Positions 1 through 6,799 of a stretch of 20,252 nucleotides of DNA are shown here, in pieces. The notes under the pieces are model-generated. The model saw only the letters and a program-made list of their open reading frames with translations. It was not told the DNA's origin and did not search any database. Both the position numbers and the translations under genes were made by a program. Each line of letters starts with the position of its first letter. Position 1 is the first letter of the stretch. This DNA is from Phycisphaerales bacterium UBA1845 (lineage in GTDB: Bacteria; Planctomycetota; Phycisphaerae; UBA1845): assembly GCA_002338715.1 (NCBI GenBank), contig DDIR01000064.1, positions 1-20,252 of the forward strand, in the 5' to 3' direction.

Positions 1-1
1 C

Positions 2-340
2 GGTGCGGAACTCGGGGGCGTGTCGCTGGCGGCAGCCGCTTCGATGGCGTCGGGCAAACCGTTCGTCATCGTGCGAAACGCGAAGAAGGAATACGGAACG
101 AGCAACGCGTTTGAAGGGGTGATCGAAACGACAGACAAGGTGCTCATCGTCGAGGATATCGCCACGACGGGCGGTCAAGTGCTCGAAGCTGCCCAGCAAA
201 TCGTTCAACTCGGCGCGAGTGTCGTTGCGATTGTCGCGGTGATCGATCGGTTGGAAGGAGCCCGTGAGAATATCGAGTCAGCCGGTTTTCGCTTCGAGTC
301 GTTGATGACGACATCCGATCTGGGAATCAAATCCAATTGA
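2..340 (+). CDS. pyrE: Orotate phosphoribosyltransferase, C-terminal part (5' end outside window)
   Basis: This enzyme joins orotate to PRPP to give orotidine 5'-phosphate in cytosolic UMP synthesis. The frame is open from base 2 to the TGA at 338-340, so only the last 112 or so residues are present. The visible sequence starts with GAELGG followed by a small-residue helix, then GKPFVIVRNAKKEYGT, which matches the family's PFVIVRK-K-YGT block carrying substrate-binding lysines. Next comes the PRPP-binding loop VLIVEDIATTGGQVLEA, with the adjacent acidic pair ED and the TTGG turn typical of type I phosphoribosyltransferases. The end, with VIDRLEGARENIESAG, also fits. It has no functional tie to the flagellar genes that follow and is separated from them by about 420 non-coding bases. 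The family call is firm; the true start cannot be seen. Confidence 0.93.
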   Translation, partial: GAELGGVSLAAAASMASGKPFVIVRNAKKEYGTSNAFEGVIETTDKVLIVEDIATTGGQVLEAAQQIVQLGASVVAIVAVIDRLEGARENIESAGFRFESLMTTSDLGIKSN

Positions 341-760
341 ACGCGTTGACCAGTTGCACGGGGACCAGCCACACGGGGAGCAACCGCACTGGCAGTAGTG
401 CAAACGCGGTGTCGCCGCCATATCAATGCTGGATCGCGGGGTGGCGGCTTGGCGGATGAATGCCGATGTGGTGCATCTTGTTAATGTGAAGGTGGTCAGT
501 CACATCGCTGCGAACGTCTCGAATTCCAATCTGACAGTACGAACCGATACACCTTCATAAGGAAGGCGCACGACGTCGAGCGCAGATTCCGCGCATGATG
601 CAACAGAATAACGAATTCAAAAAAGTACTTCATCACTCCATCAATCGCGATTGCGATCAAGCCAACCGGCATTTATTGCCGACAACCCTGTACCACTTTG
701 CGGACCCGCCTGGGGACGCGACTCACGAGCATGGATGCTTCATTGAGGAATGGGCTCAGG
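341..760 (+). other. Non-coding gap between pyrE and the TPR gene
   Basis: I see no convincing gene here. A frame opening at ATG 595 runs out of phase into the TPR gene and looks unreal. Possible structures are a 7-bp stem with arms 414-420 (GCCGCCA) and 442-448 (TGGCGGC) and a 21-base loop, and a small hairpin in GCACTGGCAGTAGTGC at 386-401. Neither is followed by a T-run, so a terminator for pyrE is only possible. CTGACA at 532-537, with TTCATA 17 bases downstream, is a weak sigma70-like pair. I checked the GG and GC dinucleotides for the sigma54 spacing GG-N10-GC and found no good site. The dyad at 667-681 is listed separately. Confidence 0.5.
667..681. promoter_or_regulatory. Perfect dyad CGGCA-N5-TGCCG upstream of the TPR gene
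   Basis: The bases read CGGCA TTTAT TGCCG, a perfect 5-bp inverted repeat around an AT-only 5-base centre. The same arms and spacing recur at 6168-6182 before flgB, inside a 17-bp dyad. Two copies ahead of the two transcription units that flank the NtrC-type regulator gene suggest a common binding site, plausibly for that regulator. No sigma54 -24/-12 element was found nearby, so it could instead be an operator overlapping an unseen promoter, or chance. Confidence 0.4.
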
Positions 761-3175
761 ATGAGCGACGCGTACGAATTTCGCATGACGTTTGCCGAAC
801 AGGTGTCGGGGAAATGGCAGATCCCCGCGTTCCTGTTTTCGGTGGCTGCGTTGACGGTCGTCGCGCTTCAACTCGAATCGCCCACGCGCAAGATCGGGAT
901 TGATGAGAATCTCAGTCGCATCAATCGCCTGATCAATGCGCAGCTATTTGTCCCCGCACTCGACTTGACACGCACCATTCAAACCTGGGACGACATCAGC
1001 GATGAAGATCGTAGCCGACTAAACGCTTACGAAGCGCGGGCGATTTTCGAGCGGGCGAAGAGTTCCGGCAAAGTCACCGCGAAGGAAGCCGGCGAAACCC
1101 TTGAACAATACAAACAAGCCCTTGACTTGAAATTCCCGCTCAGCGCGGTGGATCATCGACGCATTGCAGAGTGTCATGAAGCATTGGGGCAACTTTTGCT
1201 CGCCCGATCACACTACCAAGCCGCCGTCGACATGGGGGTTCCGCCGGCATTCGCAGATCGGCGCAAGATCATTTCGCTGGGAATTCAACTTTCCAACGTT
1301 TCCGACGACGAAACGTTTGCGTTGCTGGCGTCGTATTGCGATGACGCAGCCGACTCGCCGGACGATTTGTACTGGGGTGTCGAGCAGCGCGTGAAACTTC
1401 TCGATCGACAGGGGGCTTCAGAGGACATTGCGGCATTGCTGGATCGATACCGCGGTGAGTTCCAGGACACGAACTACGAGCCATACATTCGGTATCTGAC
1501 GTTGCTCGGATTGCGAAGCGAAGGACGTTACGACGAAGCGGAACTCGGCTTGCGGGCGCTGCTCAACGACATTCCTGACGATCATCCGGTTTGGGATCGA
1601 GCAACGTGGCTGCTTGGTTCGGTCGTGCTCAACGATGGCGGGGCCCAACGTCCGGAAGAAGCCTTGTCCATCTTTGGCAACGTCGTCGCCGATCGACGGG
1701 ACCGGGACTATGTCGTCGCGAGCATGCTGGGGATGGCCGAAGCCTCGGCGTTGTTGCAGCGATTCGACGAAGCCGCAAAGTCATACGCAAAAGTCATCGA
1801 CGAACTGCGACGCCCGCAAGGTCTTGAGCAGGTGACGCCCGAGGGTCTGCTGGCCGCGATCAGTGCAAGTGCCGACCTGGCCCACGCAACCAATGACATT
1901 GATCATGCCATCGAATTCCTGAAGCAGGCAGTCGGGCTTATTGATCCTGAAGACAATGACACGATGGCCCGTGTTTACAGTCGCCTCGGTCATTTTCAGT
2001 CGATCAAGGCACGCGCCTACAACGCACTGCGCCCTGGTTCGGAAACGTCAGGCGACCCGGAAGTCGCAAATTCAGTTGGCGGTGCGCCTTCCGAAGAGTG
2101 GTCCGCAGAAACCGCACAGTCCATGTTCGACGAAGCCGGTGAGTCATTCGTCAAAGTCGCCTGGCTTAGCACGCTGAACGAGGAACGTGCCAGCGACATG
2201 ATGTGGACGGCGGCTGGCTTGTTCGACGAAGGTGGTAATCACGAACGGGCAATTGAAATTCTGCGTGCCTTTGTGCGCGATCGAGCAGATGCAGAGATCA
2301 TTCCCCGCGTCCTGTTTCGATTGGGCAAATCATTGCAGGCGATGGGACGCTGCGAGGAGGCCGTCGAAGCATATCAACAGAATATCAGCAGTTTCCCGCG
2401 ATCGCCTTTTGCCAACTCGGCGCTGATTCCATTGGCCGAATGCCTCATGGAACGTGGCGGCGAGTACGAATTGCAAGCCGAAGAAGCGCTCCTGCAAATC
2501 AAACGCGATTCAGAAATCTTCACGCCCGATGCGGTGGAGTATCGCGATGCGTTGTTTCTGCTGGGTGAATTGTATGGTCGTCGAGCTGCCTACGAGAAGG
2601 CGATCCCCGTCCTGGAAGAGTTTATCCTGCGCTACCAGGACGATGAACGGCGCACGCGGTGTCGCTTTCTGTTGGCCGATGCCTATCGACAGAGTGCGCT
2701 GGCGATCAAAGAGGAAGTCCTGCAACCGGAGTTTGTCGGCGAAAGCAAACGCCTGCGGTACGAAATCGATCGCCGGTTGGGAATTGCAGCCGGTCACTTT
2801 CGGCAACTCATTGATGACCTGGCAGTCCGTGAATCGAATCTCGATGAACTCGATTATGTGTATCTGCAGGACGCGCGACTTTACGAAGCGTCATGCCTAT
2901 TCGAATTGGAGCGCTATACGGAGGCGCTGAGCCTCTACGAGCGCATTGCATGGGTGTACAAGGATCGACCGGTGGCGCTCGGCGCGTATGTGCAGGTGAT
3001 CAACTGCTACGTGCTGTTGGGCAAACCGACCGAGGCGGCGTCGGCCCTTCGTCGCGCTCAGTATCTCGTTGACGTGATCGACGAGAAGTATTTCAAAGCC
3101 ACCGGAGAGTTGGAAACACGCGAGAGTTGGCGGGAACACTTTGAGTGGGTCGCCGAAGTTCTCGCCGACGAATAA
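761..3175 (+). CDS. Membrane-anchored tetratricopeptide-repeat protein, possible flagellar motor accessory protein
   Basis: This is an 804-residue protein with one hydrophobic segment near the N-terminus (about residues 21-37, IPAFLFSVAALTVVALQ), followed by a long helical body. TPR-like helix pairs with the usual small and aromatic spacing are clear near residues 134-160, 480-505 (GNHERAIEILRAF), 515-540 (LGKSLQAMGRCEEAVEAYQQ), 592-620 (LGELYGRRAAYEKAIPVLEEF) and 703-728 (LFELERYTEALSLYERI). No catalytic motif is visible. The anchor suggests that most of the protein lies outside the cytoplasm, but topology is not proven. ATG 761 is chosen because GAGGA lies 11 bases upstream; TTG 698, ATG 731 and ATG 785 are alternatives. 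It precedes flgN and the two-component genes and may share their transcript. Known flagellar TPR proteins include the spirochaete collar proteins FlcA and BB0236; similarity here is architectural only. A general scaffold role is the alternative. Confidence 0.75.
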   Translation: MSDAYEFRMTFAEQVSGKWQIPAFLFSVAALTVVALQLESPTRKIGIDENLSRINRLINAQLFVPALDLTRTIQTWDDISDEDRSRLNAYEARAIFERAKSSGKVTAKEAGETLEQYKQALDLKFPLSAVDHRRIAECHEALGQLLLARSHYQAAVDMGVPPAFADRRKIISLGIQLSNVSDDETFALLASYCDDAADSPDDLYWGVEQRVKLLDRQGASEDIAALLDRYRGEFQDTNYEPYIRYLTLLGLRSEGRYDEAELGLRALLNDIPDDHPVWDRATWLLGSVVLNDGGAQRPEEALSIFGNVVADRRDRDYVVASMLGMAEASALLQRFDEAAKSYAKVIDELRRPQGLEQVTPEGLLAAISASADLAHATNDIDHAIEFLKQAVGLIDPEDNDTMARVYSRLGHFQSIKARAYNALRPGSETSGDPEVANSVGGAPSEEWSAETAQSMFDEAGESFVKVAWLSTLNEERASDMMWTAAGLFDEGGNHERAIEILRAFVRDRADAEIIPRVLFRLGKSLQAMGRCEEAVEAYQQNISSFPRSPFANSALIPLAECLMERGGEYELQAEEALLQIKRDSEIFTPDAVEYRDALFLLGELYGRRAAYEKAIPVLEEFILRYQDDERRTRCRFLLADAYRQSALAIKEEVLQPEFVGESKRLRYEIDRRLGIAAGHFRQLIDDLAVRESNLDELDYVYLQDARLYEASCLFELERYTEALSLYERIAWVYKDRPVALGAYVQVINCYVLLGKPTEAASALRRAQYLVDVIDEKYFKATGELETRESWREHFEWVAEVLADE

Positions 3176-3265
3176 CCAAAAATCAGAATCGACCCAGAAG
3201 AAAAGTACCAGGCGCAATACAAGACCGTGTGTCGCACTTAACTTTGGCGCAGCAAGGAGGCCATG

Positions 3266-3739
3266 ATGACCTACGATGACAAGAACTCATTTCGGCAGGC
3301 GACCGAGATCGTTGGACTGCTTTCGAGGCAGCTTTCGCTCTACGATCAGTTGACGTCACTCGCAGAGAAGCAGCGAAAGCTGGTGGCGGCAGAGGATACC
3401 CGCCCGCTGATGAAAGTATTGGCCCAGCGGCAACGCCTGACGATTGAGCTTGAGGCGCTCAATGCGCGGATGGCTCCTTTGCGCGACACCTGGCCAACCG
3501 TTCGGGACGGACTGGATGCGCAGGATCGCTCGATGGCGGATGATCTGATTTCCAAAGTCAACTCACGTTTGAAAACCCTTCTGGATGGCGATGCGGCTGA
3601 CGTGGAGTTGCTTCAACTACGCAAGCAGCGGGTGGGAACGGATCTCGGTACGGTTCGAAATCGCCGCAAGGCGGTGGCTGCGTATCAGATCACGGTCAAT
3701 AACCCGACTCATTTTGATCGTCTGCACAACGAGGTTTGA
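3266..3739 (+). CDS. flgN: FlgN-like flagellar export chaperone
   Basis: This is a 157-residue, almost wholly alpha-helical cytosolic protein. FlgN proteins bind the hook-filament junction proteins FlgK and FlgL and hold them export-ready. The pattern seen is a long N-terminal helix with LLSRQLSLYDQLTSLAEKQR, a second heptad-rich helix with LAQRQRLTIELEALNARM, and a C-terminal helix containing LLQLRKQRVGTDLGTVRNRRKAVAAY. This is the standard FlgN layout of coiled helices with little sequence identity. Length is typical (about 140-160). A strong ribosome site AAGGAGG (3254-3260) precedes two adjacent ATGs, 3263 and 3266; the second gives better spacing. Its place just before a kinase and regulator at the head of a flagellar locus supports the call. 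Because FlgN is recognised mostly by shape, another small coiled-coil flagellar protein is possible. Confidence 0.65.
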   Translation: MTYDDKNSFRQATEIVGLLSRQLSLYDQLTSLAEKQRKLVAAEDTRPLMKVLAQRQRLTIELEALNARMAPLRDTWPTVRDGLDAQDRSMADDLISKVNSRLKTLLDGDAADVELLQLRKQRVGTDLGTVRNRRKAVAAYQITVNNPTHFDRLHNEV

Positions 3740-3744
3740 AACCA

Positions 3745-4626
3745 GTGACCACAACGATGCAGCACAATTCCAAAGAGTCGTCAACTTCGTTGGCTCCGAA
3801 GATCACCCATCGCGAACGCGAGTTGGGGGCGATTATCAACTCGTACAACGAAGTGACCGAACGCCTCAAGCAATCGCACGATCGACTGCGTGATGAGGTT
3901 GTGCGGCTTCACGATCAGCTTGACGAGAAGAACCGCGAGTTGGCGAGGCGCGAACGGTTGGCAGCCTTGGGAGAGATGGCTGCCGGCGTCGCCCACGAGA
4001 TTCGCAATCCGCTCGGTGGGATTCGGTTGTACGCGGACCTGCTGATCAAGGACCTTTGCGAGATGCCGAAGTCGCAGCAACTCGCGCGTCGCGTTTCAGA
4101 TGGCGTCAGTGTTTTGGAAAGCATCGTTGGTGATGTGGTTGAATTTGCGGGCGAATCAATGCCGGACGTTGCACCGGTTCGCGCTGCGACACTTTTGGAA
4201 GAAGCGATCGGGTTGGCGGCTCCGGCAGTGTCTTCGCGTGGATGCGACCTGCGGGTTAAACCCATTGATCGGGAACTTTACGTTCAGGCGGACACGAACC
4301 AAGTTCTCAGAGCGCTGTTGAATTTGCTGCTGAACGCGGTGGATGCAGCCGGCGCGAATGGATCGATTCGAATCTCGGTCAGGTTGAACGCGTCGGGCAC
4401 GCACTGCGATTATCTGATTGCAGACAGCGGTCCGGGGATTTCGGCGGACCTGATGAATCGCATCTTCCATCCGTTCTTTACGACGAAGTCGTCCGGTACG
4501 GGATTGGGGTTGGCGATTGTGCATCGGATCGCGGACGCGCACGGAGGTTCGGTGCGTGCACGCAATCGCGACGGTGGCGGCGCAGAGTTCTGTCTGTCGC
4601 TGCCGGTTGGCAAGTCGCCGCGATAG
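3745..4626 (+). CDS. Soluble NtrB/FlgS-type sensor histidine kinase
   Basis: The enzyme autophosphorylates a histidine and passes the phosphate to the response regulator encoded just downstream. About 60 N-terminal residues form a charged coiled coil. The HisKA block follows, with LAALGEMAAGVAHEIRNPLG; His84 (counting from GTG 3745) is the phospho-acceptor. The ATPase domain has the N box (LLNLLLNAVDAAG), G1 (DSGPGIS), the F box FHPFFTTK, and G2 GTGLGLAIVHRIADAHGG. No membrane segment is present and no PAS domain is obvious, so it probably senses a cytoplasmic state such as export-apparatus assembly, as proposed for FlgS of Helicobacter and Campylobacter. The start is uncertain: GTG 3745 has GAGG 10 bases upstream, while TTG 3736 (overlapping the flgN stop) and ATG 3757 are alternatives. 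The kinase assignment is firm; the flagellar role rests on context. Confidence 0.9.
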   Translation: MTTTMQHNSKESSTSLAPKITHRERELGAIINSYNEVTERLKQSHDRLRDEVVRLHDQLDEKNRELARRERLAALGEMAAGVAHEIRNPLGGIRLYADLLIKDLCEMPKSQQLARRVSDGVSVLESIVGDVVEFAGESMPDVAPVRAATLLEEAIGLAAPAVSSRGCDLRVKPIDRELYVQADTNQVLRALLNLLLNAVDAAGANGSIRISVRLNASGTHCDYLIADSGPGISADLMNRIFHPFFTTKSSGTGLGLAIVHRIADAHGGSVRARNRDGGGAEFCLSLPVGKSPR

Positions 4627-4669
4627 GGAAAAGCGAACACAAGAAAGCGATAGTCGGAGATTTGAAGGT

Positions 4670-6064
4670 ATGGCGAGTATTTGTGTTGTAGACGATAAGG
4701 AATTGCTCCGCGATTCACTCAGCGCGACGCTGGAACGCGAGGATCATCGGGTGACGACGTTTGGTTGCCCCGAAGATGCGCTGCCGAGCATCACCGACGG
4801 TCAGTACGAACTTGTATTGACCGACCTGAAGATGCCGGGGATGGATGGCGTGAGCATGCTGCGCGAGATGCGGGCGGCTGGCTGCGAGACGCCGGTGATC
4901 GTGATGACCGCGTTCGGTTCGGTGGCGTCGGCGGTTGAAGCGATGAAACTTGGCGCGTCGGACTATGTGCAGAAACCGTTCGATGCGGACATGATCGTGG
5001 TGCAGGTTGAACGGGCGATCAGTCAGGCGCAACTCGTCAAGGAAAACGAGGCCCTCCGCACGAGTGTGAGCGACATGCAGGCGTCGCGCGACATGATCGG
5101 TGACAGCGACCCGATGATCGAAACCCGTATCCACATCGCCCAGGTGGCCAACAGCAATGGCACGGTGCTGATCTCCGGCGAATCCGGGACCGGTAAGGAA
5201 CTGGTGGCCCGTGCGATTCACGCGTCGTCATCGCGTGCAGCAAAACCGATGCTGTGTCTCAACTGTGCGGCGCTCAGTGCCAACCTTCTGGAAAGCGAAC
5301 TGTTCGGTCACGAGCGCGGGGCCTACACCGGCGCCGACCGCGCCCGCAAGGGGCGATTCGAGATGGCCGACGAAGGCACGCTGCTCCTCGATGAAATTTC
5401 CGAAATGGCCTTGCCGCTTCAGGCGAAATTGCTTCGCGTCCTGCAGGAAGGTGAATTCGAGCGAGTTGGCAGCAGTGCGACGCGCCGGGCCAACGTTCGC
5501 GTCATCGCGACGACCAACCGCGACCTGATGGATTGGGTGCGCAAGGGTGAGTTCCGCGAAGACCTGTTCTATCGCCTCAACGTTTTGCCCGTGACCCTGG
5601 TTCCGCTTCGTGAAAGGGTTGGCGATGTTGCCCAACTGGCGGCTCATTTTTTGAAGCAGATCGCCAAGCGCGACGGACGCGAACCGGCAAGCTTTGATCG
5701 AAGCGCTCTGGCACTTCTCAGTGAATACGATTGGCCGGGCAACGTGCGCGAACTGGAAAATGTCTGTGAACGGGCGGCGGCTGTCGCGACCGATCGAATC
5801 ATCCCCGCCAGCGTGGTTGAAGGTTGGCTGGTGAACACGCGGCAGACGACGGATGCGTTTGAGGGTTTGCGTCCGGGTCGAATGCTTGAGGATATGGAAC
5901 GCCGGTTGATCGAATATGCGTTGAAGAAGCACGGCGGGCACCGCGAGAAATCGGCAAAGACGCTGGGCATGGGCGTTCGGACGCTCGGCATGAAGCTGAA
6001 GCAGATGCGTGAAGAGAAAGAACGTCACGAGAATCGCAATGCGCTCGTTTCGAGCGCGATGTAG
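4670..6064 (+). CDS. NtrC-family sigma54-dependent response regulator (FlgR/FlrC type)
   Basis: This 464-residue transcription activator has three domains. The receiver (1-115) has the acidic pair D8/D9, the phospho-acceptor D52 in LVLTDLKMPGMDG, T80 and K102. The AAA+ domain shows Walker A GESGTGKE (170-177), the sigma54-contact loop as GAYTGA (217-222), Walker B GTLLLDEI (236-243) and the arginine-rich stretch SATRRANVRVIATTNRDL. The C-terminal Fis-type helix-turn-helix lies near residues 415-455 (MERRLIEYALKKHGGHREKSAKTLG). ATG 4670 has GGAGA 9 bases upstream; the reading frame is open further upstream, but those codons lie inside the kinase gene. It almost certainly pairs with the kinase before it. 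The sigma54-like element and dyads between it and flgB make the flgB operon its likely target. The only deviation is the GAYTGA loop in place of GAFTGA, a conservative change. Confidence 0.94.
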   Translation: MASICVVDDKELLRDSLSATLEREDHRVTTFGCPEDALPSITDGQYELVLTDLKMPGMDGVSMLREMRAAGCETPVIVMTAFGSVASAVEAMKLGASDYVQKPFDADMIVVQVERAISQAQLVKENEALRTSVSDMQASRDMIGDSDPMIETRIHIAQVANSNGTVLISGESGTGKELVARAIHASSSRAAKPMLCLNCAALSANLLESELFGHERGAYTGADRARKGRFEMADEGTLLLDEISEMALPLQAKLLRVLQEGEFERVGSSATRRANVRVIATTNRDLMDWVRKGEFREDLFYRLNVLPVTLVPLRERVGDVAQLAAHFLKQIAKRDGREPASFDRSALALLSEYDWPGNVRELENVCERAAAVATDRIIPASVVEGWLVNTRQTTDAFEGLRPGRMLEDMERRLIEYALKKHGGHREKSAKTLGMGVRTLGMKLKQMREEKERHENRNALVSSAM

Positions 6065-6081
6065 GGTGGGCCATGCCCACC
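6065..6081. repeat. REP-like palindrome, copy 1
   Basis: GGTGGGC-CAT-GCCCACC is a perfect 7-bp stem with a 3-base loop, starting immediately after the stop codon of the response regulator. A diverged copy in the opposite sense lies 39 bases downstream. The form and position (a GC-rich palindrome hugging a stop codon) are those of REP elements. In RNA it would make a strong hairpin at the 3' end of the regulator message, which could protect or end the transcript, although no T-run follows. Confidence 0.6.
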
Positions 6082-6120
6082 GCAGTTGAATACGAATGAT
6101 ATGACGAAGGCTAACGACAT

Positions 6121-6137
6121 GGTGGCCACGGCCCACC
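6121..6137. repeat. REP-like palindrome, copy 2 (inverted relative to copy 1)
   Basis: The bases read GGTGGCCACGGCCCACC. The reverse complement, GGTGGGCCGTGGCCACC, differs from copy 1 at two of 17 positions. Together the two copies make an inverted pair, as in bacterial interspersed mosaic elements. The arms of this copy are also largely self-complementary. No transposase gene is in the window. Confidence 0.55.
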
Positions 6138-6166
6138 CAACGGACACGCGGGTGACGAAGTGACAG

Positions 6167-6183
6167 TCGGCAGTTTTTGCCGA
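6167..6183. promoter_or_regulatory. 17-bp dyad, candidate activator site 1 for the flgB promoter
   Basis: TCGGCA-GTTTT-TGCCGA is a perfect 6-bp inverted repeat around an AT-rich 5-base centre. It has the size and shape of sites bound by Fis-type helix-turn-helix dimers of the NtrC family. It centres at 6175, about 96 bp before the start point predicted from the sigma54-like element at 6245-6260. Its CGGCA-N5-TGCCG core recurs at 667-681. Activator binding is inferred from form and place. Confidence 0.45.
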
Positions 6184-6184
6184 T

Positions 6185-6201
6185 CGCGCAGGAATTGCGC
6201 G
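6185..6201. promoter_or_regulatory. 17-bp dyad, candidate activator site 2 for the flgB promoter
   Basis: CGCGCA-GGAAT-TGCGCG is a second perfect 6-bp inverted repeat with a 5-base centre, one base after the first dyad. It shares the inner GCA-N5-TGC with it. It centres at 6193, about 78 bp before the predicted start point. Paired upstream sites are usual for NtrC-type activators, which act as oligomers. As an alternative, the two dyads could act as small hairpins in a read-through transcript. Confidence 0.42.
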
Positions 6202-6244
6202 GGTTGGAGAGGTCTTGGCAGCATGACTGGCGCGATTGCACCGG

Positions 6245-6260
6245 TGGAATGGAACATGCA
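6245..6260 (+). promoter_or_regulatory. Candidate sigma54 (-24/-12) promoter for the flgB operon
   Basis: TGGAATGGAACATGCA matches the sigma54 consensus TGGCACG-N4-TTGCA at nine of twelve fixed positions, with the required GG (6246-6247), N10, GC (6258-6259) spacing. It would start transcription near 6271, leaving a leader of about 65 bases before flgB. A better -24 box, TTGGCA at 6215-6220, lies nearby, but its -12 partner is displaced by one base. The presence of a sigma54 activator gene directly upstream and the dyads at suitable distances support the assignment. The -24 half is imperfect, so this is moderate evidence. Confidence 0.45.
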
Positions 6261-6335
6261 AGCCGAGCCTGGGAGTGAGTAGCGAGAGCGGTACGTCCGC
6301 TGCTTGGGCGGGCGAATCTTTTGAGAGTGAACGTG

Positions 6336-6776
6336 ATGGGAAGCTTTTTTGCGGAATTGACGAGCGGCGGGGCGATGCCGGCATTGCAGACGACCTGGTC
6401 GTTTGCCCAGCAGAAGCACCGCGTCATCGCCGACAACATCGCCAATATCTCGACGCCCAACTACAAGGCGAAGCGTCTTGACTATGGCGAGTTTCAATCG
6501 GCGCTCGGTGAAGCACTTGAAGAGCGAAAGGGAAAGCCAAACACCCCGTTTGCCCTCAAAGCCAGCGATCAATTTCGCATGAACGAGCGAGGTCAGCTTG
6601 AAACGACGCCGTCGATCAAGCCGGGACGCAACGGTGTGTTTCATGATGGGACGAACCTGTCGATCGAAGCGGAAATGTCAGACCTGGCGGCCAACGCCAT
6701 GTTGCACGAGATGACGACGACGTTGGTGAACGGGTACTTCGGTTCGCTACGCAAGGCAATCAGCGGCCGACTCTAA
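6336..6776 (+). CDS. flgB: Flagellar proximal rod protein FlgB
   Basis: FlgB is one of the proximal rod proteins that join the MS ring to the distal rod; it is exported by the flagellar type III system and lies in the periplasm. This 146-residue protein has the N-terminal rod motif RVIADNIANISTPNYKAKRLDYGEF, the signature shared by all axial proteins. The C-terminal part MLHEMTTTLVNGYFGSLRKAISG is the partner helix that packs in the D0 coiled coil. Length is close to the usual 130-140. ATG 6336 is preferred over TTG 6321 and GTG 6327 because GAGAG lies at a workable distance and the protein then begins at a normal FlgB start. It is the first gene after the regulatory gap and flgC follows 23 bases on, so it probably heads the structural operon. 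Confidence 0.93.
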   Translation: MGSFFAELTSGGAMPALQTTWSFAQQKHRVIADNIANISTPNYKAKRLDYGEFQSALGEALEERKGKPNTPFALKASDQFRMNERGQLETTPSIKPGRNGVFHDGTNLSIEAEMSDLAANAMLHEMTTTLVNGYFGSLRKAISGRL

Positions 6777-6799
6777 CGGGTTGGTCTGAAGGAGTTTGA

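Noticed and set aside
414..448. Stem-loop as a terminator of pyrE
   Set aside because: The loop is 21 bases, no T-run follows, and competing pairings exist; not called as a terminator.
595..903. Open frame of 102 codons upstream of and overlapping the TPR gene
   Set aside because: It overlaps the well-supported TPR gene in another frame, has no recognisable motif, and its overlapping part reads like a shadow.
6215..6231. TTGGCAGCATGACTGGC as the flgB sigma54 promoter
   Set aside because: The -24 box is excellent, but the GC at -12 is displaced by one base; kept only as an alternative to 6245-6260.
5228..6460. Long open frame of 410 codons on the minus strand opposite the regulator
   Set aside because: It is rich in His, Arg and Gln, as expected of the antisense of this codon usage. 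The + strand carries intact NtrC motifs, so it is a shadow frame.
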